37,478 nt of DNA from Desulfobacterales bacterium (GTDB lineage Bacteria > Desulfobacterota > Desulfobacteria > Desulfobacterales > JARGFK01). Positions 8,537-15,197 of this stretch are shown in pieces. The stretch's first letter is position 1. Each line of letters begins with the position of its first letter. The notes under the pieces were generated by a model. The model was not told the origin of the DNA. It ran no database searches and was given only the letters and a program-made list of their open reading frames with translations. Location of the stretch: positions 1-37,478 of the forward strand of contig JARGFK010000040.1 of the NCBI GenBank assembly GCA_029211065.1. Direction: 5' to 3'. A program made the position numbers and the translations under genes.

Positions 8537-8567
8537 ACCATACCACATGGTGACATTATCTTGTCAA
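8537..8567 (-). promoter_or_regulatory. Promoter and operator-like repeat of the HTH/two-CW gene
   Basis: On the minus strand TTGACA (8567 down to 8562) is followed after 19 bases by TATGGT (8542 down to 8537). ACCAT (8537-8541) and ATGGT (8547-8551) form an inverted repeat over the -10 box, a natural place for autorepression by the HTH protein. The 12-base palindrome ACGGTCGACCGT at 8576-8587 lies just upstream of the -35 box. Confidence 0.4.
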
Positions 8568-8634
8568 CAAAAAAAACGGTCGACCGTACATTTTGTGGTA
8601 GTTTCGGACCGATTTTTTTCTCAAACACGTCGAA

Positions 8635-10023
8635 TCAGATATTATCCAGGTCCGGTGTTAAATCAATCCCATACTTTTTCATACGGTTCCAAACCGTTAC
8701 ACGATTCACTCCCAGGATTCGGGCCGCCTGGGACTGATTGCCTTTGCTCCGGCGTAATGCCGTAACCAGAGCTTTTTTTTCAGCTTCGTCTTTTCGACCG
8801 GGCACAACAAACGACCCCGTTTTTTGCCCCGCGCCATTTCTGATCTGAAGGGGCAAATGTTCCGGCTTTACCAACCCCTTGGCAGAGACAACAAAGGCAT
8901 ATTCCAGCGCGCTTTTCAACTCCCTGACATTTCCGGGCCAATGATAGGCCATGAAAAGGCCCATCGCTTCCGCTGACAGTCCGGCAATACTCTTTTCGGT
9001 TCGGGTGTGCAGTTGCTGGATGAAGTGATTCACCAGCAGGGGAATATCTTCTCGTCGATCCCGCAGCGGAGGGATGTGGATCGGAATCACATTGATACGG
9101 AAAAAAAAGTCCTCTCTGAACTTTTTTTGCGCCATCAGTTCACCCAGGTCCTTATTTGTCGCCGTAATGATCCTGACATCCACTGAAATGGGCCGGTGGT
9201 CGCCCACCCGATCAAACTGCTTGGTTTCCAGAACCCGCAGCAGCTTCACCTGAATGGAAAGCGGCACATCGCCGATCTCATCTAAAAAGAAATCCCCGCC
9301 GTCGGCAGCCTCAAAACGCCCGAGACGATGGCGGTAAGCTCCGGTAAAGGCGCCTTTGATGTGGCCGAACAGCTCGCTTTCCAGCAGCGACTCATTTAAT
9401 GCGGTACAATTGAGTTGGACGAAAGGTCCTTTTTTTCTTCTGCCCAGATGATGAATGGCAAGCGCCACCAGTTCCTTGCCTGTACCGCTTTCACCATAAA
9501 TGATAACCGGCGCATCGCTTTGAGCGGCTTTGGGAATCACATCAAACACGTTCTGCATGGCCGCCGATTTGCCGACAAGGCCGTGAAACCCGCTGCCTTC
9601 ATCCATCTGCCGGGTAAGAAGATCGAGTTCCTGGTCCAACCGGTTTAATTCTGATATATCCGTGAGTGTTTCAACCGCCCCCAGATTCGCGTTATCGTCA
9701 TCTTTTAATAACGAAGCGTTTTTTATTATCTGCAGGTAGGTACCGTCCTTTTTCATTACCAGGCAGTTTTTGGTAATATCTTTTCCGCCGGCAAACAGGG
9801 TGCACCAGTGACCATTGCCTGCTTGCAACGTAATTTCACAGCCGTCACAATTGAGCATTTTACAGGACCTTCCCAGCACCTCTTCAGATGAATATCCGGT
9901 CAGGCACTCAAATGAGTGGTTTACCATCAGAATCGTTCCATCCGGGCTGATTACCAGCAAGCCTTCATTCATGGTGTTGATAATTTTTTTCCAGTAGCGG
10001 TTTGATTCAAGATCTTTCATCAT
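8635..10023 (-). CDS. Sigma-54-dependent transcriptional activator, PAS-AAA-Fis
   Basis: An enhancer-binding protein of 462 aa. An N-terminal PAS domain (about 12-125) senses the signal; it is cysteine-rich, with Cys40, 54, 59, 62, 74 and 87, which points to a redox, metal or FeS-type input. The AAA+ domain follows with Walker A GESGTGKE, the sigma-54-contacting GAFTGA loop, Walker B FFLDEIGD and an arginine-finger region. The C-terminal Fis-type HTH is NQSQAARILGVNRVTVWNRM. There is no receiver domain, so no partner kinase is required. AAGGA sits 2 bases before the first ATG and 5 before the second (10020), which may be the true start. It is divergent from the respiratory operon at 10236, with a sigma-54-like promoter and palindromes between, so it is the likely activator of that operon. 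Confidence 0.92.
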   Translation of the reverse strand: MMKDLESNRYWKKIINTMNEGLLVISPDGTILMVNHSFECLTGYSSEEVLGRSCKMLNCDGCEITLQAGNGHWCTLFAGGKDITKNCLVMKKDGTYLQIIKNASLLKDDDNANLGAVETLTDISELNRLDQELDLLTRQMDEGSGFHGLVGKSAAMQNVFDVIPKAAQSDAPVIIYGESGTGKELVALAIHHLGRRKKGPFVQLNCTALNESLLESELFGHIKGAFTGAYRHRLGRFEAADGGDFFLDEIGDVPLSIQVKLLRVLETKQFDRVGDHRPISVDVRIITATNKDLGELMAQKKFREDFFFRINVIPIHIPPLRDRREDIPLLVNHFIQQLHTRTEKSIAGLSAEAMGLFMAYHWPGNVRELKSALEYAFVVSAKGLVKPEHLPLQIRNGAGQKTGSFVVPGRKDEAEKKALVTALRRSKGNQSQAARILGVNRVTVWNRMKKYGIDLTPDLDNI

Positions 10024-10037
10024 TTTCCTTTATCATG

Positions 10038-10079
10038 TGTTTAAACATATTTAAGCAAGTGTTTAAATACCATTAAACA
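10038..10079. promoter_or_regulatory. Palindromic sites, candidate activator-binding sites
   Basis: TGTTTAAACA (10038-10047) is a perfect palindrome, and TGTTTAA (10060-10066) with TTAAACA (10073-10079) repeats the same half-sites with six bases between. They lie 15-56 bases upstream of the activator gene start and just upstream of the -24 box of the divergent promoter. The Fis-type HTH of the neighbouring activator is the obvious binder. Their closeness to the promoter (about -70 and -43) is shorter than usual for enhancer sites, so autorepression is also possible. Confidence 0.5.
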
Positions 10080-10086
10080 TGTATCC

Positions 10087-10102
10087 TGGCAAGCGTTCTG
10101 TA
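10087..10102 (+). promoter_or_regulatory. Sigma-54 (RpoN) -24/-12 promoter candidate
   Basis: TGGCAAG at 10087-10093 and CTGTA at 10098-10102 match TGGCACG-N4-TTGCW at most positions, with GG and the -12 G in correct spacing; the usual -12 C is T. Transcription would start near 10113 and run into the TusA-like gene at 10236. A PAS-AAA-Fis activator gene is immediately adjacent, which raises the likelihood. Confidence 0.5.
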
Positions 10103-10235
10103 ATTTTTTTTAAATATTTTTAAATATATTGATATCAAAATGTTATGATGTTTATGGCTTAAGCTTTATTTAAGCGGCATATCAATTGCAAATCATATCG
10201 CACCAAACGTTCACTAAAAGTTTCCGGATATTTCG

Positions 10236-10463
10236 ATGGGTGCAACCGTAAGATTGGATCTTGTCAATTTAATTTCACCGCTGGGGCTGCTCAAATGTAA
10301 AAGCGCCCTGAACAAAATGAATAGCGGAGATCTGTTGGAGGTATCGCTGCAGGACCCCGAAGTTTTCAAAAATATTATAAAGATCATTGAACCGTCTCAT
10401 GACCAGGTGGTTCGAACCGACAGGGAAAACGGCTGCTTTCGCCTTTTTATCGAAAAAGGATGA
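10236..10463 (+). CDS. TusA/SirA-like small protein lacking the catalytic cysteine
   Basis: A 75-aa protein with the TusA fold pattern: LDLVNLISPLGLLKCKSAL corresponds to the family's LDxxGLxCPxPLLKxKxAL, followed by NKMNSGDLLEVSLQDPE and a C-terminal strand. TusA proteins pass sulfur from a Cys in the CPxP motif. Here that position is Ser14 (codon TCA) and the second Pro is Gly, so classical persulfide transfer is not possible from this site; Cys21 is the only cysteine nearby. It may be a structural or regulatory paralogue, or bind a partner without carrying sulfur. It is the first gene after the sigma-54 promoter, and no good ribosome-binding site precedes the ATG. It ends 87 bases before the chosen start of the ferredoxin subunit. 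Confidence 0.72.
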   Translation: MGATVRLDLVNLISPLGLLKCKSALNKMNSGDLLEVSLQDPEVFKNIIKIIEPSHDQVVRTDRENGCFRLFIEKG

Positions 10464-10550
10464 TGTTGTCGCATGACCCTACCGGTCCCATTTCCACAGA
10501 CGGATTCACGCTCAAAGGCAACCATTATCGTCAACAAACAGGAGTTTTCT

Positions 10551-11495
10551 ATGGAGATGAATAGAAGGCGCTTTCTAAAAATATCCGGGGCGCTGGCTGC
10601 GACACCGCTACTGAATCAGGCTCGCACCGCCCATGCTGAAAAAGTGCCGGCTTTATCCACAGAATCATATGGGTCTCTGGTGGACACAACCCTGTGCGTC
10701 GGCTGCCGCCAGTGCGAACAGGCCTGCAACCAACGCCACGGCTTGGCCAAACCGCATGAATCGTTTAGTGAAATGACGGTTCTGGAAAAAGAAAGGCGGA
10801 TGGATGAAACCACCTATACCGTGGTCAACAAGTATTACCCCAAAACCATCGGTTCCCTGACCTGGCGCACACGGCCCACCTTTGTCAAGTTGCAGTGCAT
10901 GCACTGCAACGACCCCTCCTGTGTCTCCGCCTGTATCGTGGGGGCCTTAACCAAAGAGTCCAACGGCGCGGTGATCTATAACGCCAAAAAATGCATCGGC
11001 TGTCGCTATTGCATGGTCGCCTGTCCCTTCCAGGTCCCGGCCTATGAGTATCACAACCCCCTGACTCCGCAGGTGCGAAAGTGTACATTCTGCTTTGAAA
11101 ACATTAAAGTCGGCGGGCTGCCGGCCTGCGCCCAAACCTGCCCGCGGGAAGTGATCACTTTCGGAAAAAAGGCGGATCTTTTATCTTTGGCCCGCTGGAA
11201 GATGAAGAACAACCCCGGCAAATATGTGGATCACATCTACGGCGAACATGAAGTCGGCGGCACTTCCTGGCTGTATCTGGCGTCCGAACCATTTGAGACC
11301 ATCGGATTTCCCAAGATCGGGACCAAAGCGCCGCCGCGGCTGACCGAGGCCATCCAGCATGGTCTCTTTCAATTCTTTGCAGCCCCGATCATCTTGTTCG
11401 GACTTCTGGGCGGCACGATGTGGTTTACCGGTTTTTACAAGAAAAACAACCGGCCCTCCAAGGATAATCCCCTTGCGAAAGGAGACGTGTCATGA
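10551..11495 (+). CDS. Tat-exported four-cluster ferredoxin subunit with C-terminal anchor (HybA/DsrO-like)
   Basis: The start at 10551 follows AGGAG and gives a twin-arginine signal peptide (NRRRFLKISGALAATPLL, cleavage near AHA). The mature part holds four ferredoxin-type cysteine groups: CVGCRQCEQAC, CMHCNDPSCVSAC, CIGCRYCMVAC and CTFCFENIKVGGLPACAQTC, expected to bind four [4Fe-4S] clusters in the periplasm. A hydrophobic C-terminal segment (LFQFFAAPIILFGLLGG) should anchor it to the membrane, as in HybA. The product (314 aa) would pass electrons between the NrfD/HybB-type membrane protein encoded next (four-base overlap) and periplasmic partners. The longer reading from 10473 would bury the Tat motif and is rejected. 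Confidence 0.9.
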   Translation: MEMNRRRFLKISGALAATPLLNQARTAHAEKVPALSTESYGSLVDTTLCVGCRQCEQACNQRHGLAKPHESFSEMTVLEKERRMDETTYTVVNKYYPKTIGSLTWRTRPTFVKLQCMHCNDPSCVSACIVGALTKESNGAVIYNAKKCIGCRYCMVACPFQVPAYEYHNPLTPQVRKCTFCFENIKVGGLPACAQTCPREVITFGKKADLLSLARWKMKNNPGKYVDHIYGEHEVGGTSWLYLASEPFETIGFPKIGTKAPPRLTEAIQHGLFQFFAAPIILFGLLGGTMWFTGFYKKNNRPSKDNPLAKGDVS

Positions 11496-14400
11496 ATGCT
11501 CATGAAATCGCAGCGCCGGTTGAAGAAAAATTTCTGACCCCCGGTGTCATGGTCATGCTGGGGTTCATCGCCATCGGGCTGGCCTTTACAGCCGCCCGTT
11601 TCATATTCGGCATCGGGGCTGTTTCCAACCTCAACAATCAATACCCCTGGGGAATCTGGATCGGTGTCGATGTCGCTTCCGGCGTCGCCCTGGCCGCCGG
11701 CGGTTTTACCACCGGCCTGATCGCCTATGTCTTTAACCGGGAACAGTACCATGCCGTTATCCGACCGGCCCTGCTGACCGCCATGTTGGGATATACCTTT
11801 GTGGTTCTGGGACTGCTCGTGGATATCGGCCGGTATTGGAACATTACCAGTCCTGTCTTCAACCACAACAGCAGTTCCGTTCTATTTGAAGTCGCCATGT
11901 GCGTCATGATCTATCTGCATGTTCTCTATATTGAATTTATCCCCATCGTGGTGGAACGTTTCAAGGGCCGGGTCAATCTTCCGGGTCCCTTTGCAAAGGC
12001 CAATGGGCCCATTGAAACACTGCTGGAAATTGCCGACCGGATCCTTGACAAGGTCATGTTCCTTTTTATTATTGCCGGTATCGTTCTTTCCTGTCTGCAT
12101 CAATCCGGCCTGGGCTCGCTTATGTTGATAGCGCCCTACAAGGTCCATCCCCTGTGGTACACGCCCATTCTGCCACTGCTGTTCCTGCTGTCCGCCTTTG
12201 CCGCCGGTTACCCCATGGTCACCTTTGAGTCCATCATCGTTGCCAAATCATTCGGCCGAAAACCGGAAATGGAGGTACTCACCCCGCTGGCCAGATTCAT
12301 GCCGCTGTTCATGGGGACCTACCTATCGTTTAAAATCGGAGATATGCTGGTGCGCGGCACCTATATCTATCTGCTGGACGGCACCTATCAGACCAATTCG
12401 TTTCTGGTTGAAGTCCTTGTGGGCGTTGTGCTTCCCTTTGTCTTGCTGATATTCAGAAAGGTCCGACAATCACCGGGCTGGCTGTTTTTCGCATCCATCG
12501 TCTTTGTTCTGGGGATTCTGCTGAACCGCATCAATGTTTTTGTGGTCAGCTTTACCCCGCCGTACAAGCTGGTCTCCTATTTCCCCTCCGTGGGCGAAAT
12601 GTTTATCACAGTGGGATTGATTGCCGGCCTGATGTTTCTGTACCGCGTGTGTGTATTTATTTTTCCGGTCCTGGGCGCCGTTCCCAAGAAAATTTCAACG
12701 GCAGCCCTGATCCTGATGGCCGCATCTATTCTTTTTGCGCCGGCGAACCCAGTCCAGGCGGCCGGCCCCCGCGCGACAGCTAAAACCCCGATAGCACCCA
12801 TAACCGAACCCACGCCGTCTATTGCCGACGCGCCCAAGCTGCAGATCCTCAACAGCCCCATCATCAGCCAATACAGCGATATCTACGAACCGGTCCGGTT
12901 TATGCACAGCAAGCATGCCAATGTTCTCCAGGACTGCTCCATCTGTCACCACCGCATTCCCCGGGAAAAAGGAGATAAATACGGTGAGCCGGTCAACCTG
13001 GCAAAACTGCGCGAAAAGGAAGCTATCCCGACGTCCTGCTCGGTCTGCCATGATCACCCGTTTAATCCCAAACAGCTGCATACCCCCGGCTTGAAAGGCG
13101 CCTATCATCAGCTCTGCATGGACTGCCATCAGGAGTCGGAACAGGTGCCCCATATCCGCGGACCCATTCTATACAGCGCCATGGTCCGGGGGCCGATTGC
13201 GCGAACGCTGGATACCCGAGCCCCCACAGACTGTCTGGCCTGTCACCCCAGGAAGGTTCCCGACCATAAAAACCTGGTAAAGCTGGAAGCGGGCGTCGAC
13301 CCCATCACGGTGACGAAAAACTGCCTCTCCTGTCACGAAAATGAAGGCAAGGCCATCCTCAAGACCGCCCACTGGAACTGGCAGGGACCGTCGCCCTATA
13401 CCGTCGGGCATGAAAAACGGGTTGATCTCGGCAAGCGGCACAACACCGTCAACAATTTCTGTATCAATCTCAACGGCAACTGGCCGCGCTGCACCAGCTG
13501 CCATATCGGCTACGGCTGGGAAGATGAAAAATTTGACTTTAATGATATGACACGAATCGATTGTCTGGTCTGCCACGACACCACCGGAACATACCAGAAG
13601 GCGCCGGCGGCAGCGGGCTTCCCCGCCAAAGGCGTCGACCTGGTCGCAGTTGCCCGCAATGTGGGCCGCCCCAGCCGGGATACCTGCGGTACCAATTGCC
13701 ATTTCCAGGGCGGCGGCGGCGATGCGGTCAAGCATGGCGACCTGAATTCCACCCTGGCCAAGCCCACCCGATCTCTTGACGTTCATATGGGCACGGACAA
13801 AGGCGGTCTGGATTTCAAATGCCAGACCTGTCATAAAACCCGCAACCACATGATCTCCGGGCGCAGCATTTCGGTTGCCGCATCAGAGGGCGACCTGTCC
13901 TGTGAATACTGTCATACCGATAAACCCCATATCGAAAGCCAGATGGTCGATAACCATTTGAATAAGCATACGGCCCACGTTGCCTGCCAGACCTGCCATA
14001 TCCCTATGTATTCCAAGGGAACGCCCACCAAGGTCCACTGGGACTGGTCCACCGCCGGCCAGGATATTGATCAGCCCAAAGACCCCTATGGCAAACCGGT
14101 CTATGCAAAAATGAAGGGAAGCTTCCGCTGGAAGCAGGCAGCCAAGCCTTCCTATTACTGGTACAACGGAACGGTCAAACGCTATCTGCTGGGCGACCGC
14201 ATCAATGAATCCGGTGTTACCGAGCTGACCAAACCCATGGGAAGTGCTGCAGACAGCGCCTCCCGGATATACCCGTTTAAAGAGCACACCGGACGCCAGA
14301 TCAGCGACTCGGTCTATAAATACCTCATCGCACCCAAGCTCTGGAAAGGTTACTGGAAAGACTGGGACTGGGATAAGGCCGCCAGGGAAGGGATGCAGTC

Positions 14401-14752
14401 AGCCAATCTGGCCTATAGCGGCAAATATGAATTTGTGGACACGGTGATGTACTGGGGCCTGACCCACGAGGTGATGCCCAAAGAGCAGGCCCTTTCCTGC
14501 GCCCAGTGCCACCCCTCCCTTGCCAAGGCACCCTACTGCGGCAGCTGCCATCAGGAAAGAAACGGCGTCGACTTTAAGGCCCTGGCAAACAAAGGAATCG
14601 ATTTTAAAACCCTGCCGGTCAAAAGTGCGGAAATTGCCGCCCAGATCGGAAAAAGCAATTACATAGATTTTAAATCTCTGGGGTATCCCGGCGACCCGGT
14701 TGAAACCGGCGGCAGGTTTAAAAAGCTGACCCTGGGAAAAGCGCATCCGTAA
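11492..14752 (+). CDS. NrfD/HybB-type quinone-interacting membrane protein fused to a 13-haem, octahaem-tetrathionate-reductase-like cytochrome c
   Basis: A 1086-aa fusion. Residues about 15-395 are a polytopic NrfD/PsrC/HybB-like membrane domain (N-terminal GIGAVSNLNNQYPWGIWIG and GLLVDIGRYWNI are typical), which exchanges electrons with menaquinone. Residues about 399-424 (KKISTAALILMAAS to NPVQA) look like a complete signal peptide now used as the last membrane segment. Residues 482-1020 are periplasmic and carry twelve CxxCH motifs plus one CGTNCH (Cys732). The first few haems resemble a class III cytochrome module. The rest, with NCHFQGGGGDAVKHGDL, resembles the octahaem tetrathionate reductase (OTR) family. 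It overlaps the ferredoxin gene by four bases. It probably links the quinone pool to the molybdoenzyme and may itself reduce or oxidise a sulfur or nitrogen compound. Confidence 0.9.
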   Translation: MNAHEIAAPVEEKFLTPGVMVMLGFIAIGLAFTAARFIFGIGAVSNLNNQYPWGIWIGVDVASGVALAAGGFTTGLIAYVFNREQYHAVIRPALLTAMLGYTFVVLGLLVDIGRYWNITSPVFNHNSSSVLFEVAMCVMIYLHVLYIEFIPIVVERFKGRVNLPGPFAKANGPIETLLEIADRILDKVMFLFIIAGIVLSCLHQSGLGSLMLIAPYKVHPLWYTPILPLLFLLSAFAAGYPMVTFESIIVAKSFGRKPEMEVLTPLARFMPLFMGTYLSFKIGDMLVRGTYIYLLDGTYQTNSFLVEVLVGVVLPFVLLIFRKVRQSPGWLFFASIVFVLGILLNRINVFVVSFTPPYKLVSYFPSVGEMFITVGLIAGLMFLYRVCVFIFPVLGAVPKKISTAALILMAASILFAPANPVQAAGPRATAKTPIAPITEPTPSIADAPKLQILNSPIISQYSDIYEPVRFMHSKHANVLQDCSICHHRIPREKGDKYGEPVNLAKLREKEAIPTSCSVCHDHPFNPKQLHTPGLKGAYHQLCMDCHQESEQVPHIRGPILYSAMVRGPIARTLDTRAPTDCLACHPRKVPDHKNLVKLEAGVDPITVTKNCLSCHENEGKAILKTAHWNWQGPSPYTVGHEKRVDLGKRHNTVNNFCINLNGNWPRCTSCHIGYGWEDEKFDFNDMTRIDCLVCHDTTGTYQKAPAAAGFPAKGVDLVAVARNVGRPSRDTCGTNCHFQGGGGDAVKHGDLNSTLAKPTRSLDVHMGTDKGGLDFKCQTCHKTRNHMISGRSISVAASEGDLSCEYCHTDKPHIESQMVDNHLNKHTAHVACQTCHIPMYSKGTPTKVHWDWSTAGQDIDQPKDPYGKPVYAKMKGSFRWKQAAKPSYYWYNGTVKRYLLGDRINESGVTELTKPMGSAADSASRIYPFKEHTGRQISDSVYKYLIAPKLWKGYWKDWDWDKAAREGMQSANLAYSGKYEFVDTVMYWGLTHEVMPKEQALSCAQCHPSLAKAPYCGSCHQERNGVDFKALANKGIDFKTLPVKSAEIAAQIGKSNYIDFKSLGYPGDPVETGGRFKKLTLGKAHP

Positions 14753-14852
14753 GCGCCTGCTGATACCAGCTACAGACAGTCAGGTTTAATGCGATCATTA
14801 AAAAACGTAGGCTTTAAAACATTATATACGACAATCTAAGGAGGTAAACACG

Positions 14853-15182
14853 ATGATTCGACGATTGGGTTCCGCTTTAATTCTTTTGGTCTTTTTAATC
14901 GGCGCGGTCGGGCTTGCCCTGGCCGCCGGCGACGGCAATGCCCGCAAGGGAAAATACCTTTTTCGTAAAAACTGCCGGACCTGCCACATCGACGGCGGAT
15001 CCGCCAAGCCCCTCAGTCCCATCGACAAGACCCAGGCAAAGTGGGACGAGGTATTTAAAAACATTGAAAAGCTGCCCTGCAAGGACAAGTGGAGCGCCCT
15101 GTCGGAAAAGGATATTCAGGATATGTATGCGCAGCTCTGGGGTCATGCCTTTGACTCTCCCTCACCGGAAAAATGCGAGTAA
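14853..15182 (+). CDS. Monohaem cytochrome c, periplasmic
   Basis: A 109-aa protein with an N-terminal signal peptide (LILLVFLIGAVGLALA) and one haem-binding motif, CRTCH, placed early in the mature chain (KGKYLFRKNCRTCHIDGG), as in class I cytochromes. The distal ligand cannot be assigned with certainty; no Met follows in the usual place apart from DMYAQLW near the C-terminus. Two further cysteines (LPCKD and the C-terminal KCE) could form a disulfide. A strong ribosome-binding site, AAGGAGG, precedes the ATG. It lies between the octahaem fusion and the molybdoenzyme and is the natural soluble electron shuttle between them. Confidence 0.88.
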   Translation: MIRRLGSALILLVFLIGAVGLALAAGDGNARKGKYLFRKNCRTCHIDGGSAKPLSPIDKTQAKWDEVFKNIEKLPCKDKWSALSEKDIQDMYAQLWGHAFDSPSPEKCE

Positions 15183-15197
15183 TTTGGAGTATTGAAA

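Noticed and set aside
10461-10472. In-frame TGA between the TusA-like gene and the ferredoxin gene, followed by TGT TGT, as a third selenocysteine codon
   Set aside because: The TusA-like product is already full length at the TGA, and readthrough would place a Tat signal in the middle of a fusion. The downstream gene has its own AGGAG-preceded ATG at 10551. The shared frame is coincidence.
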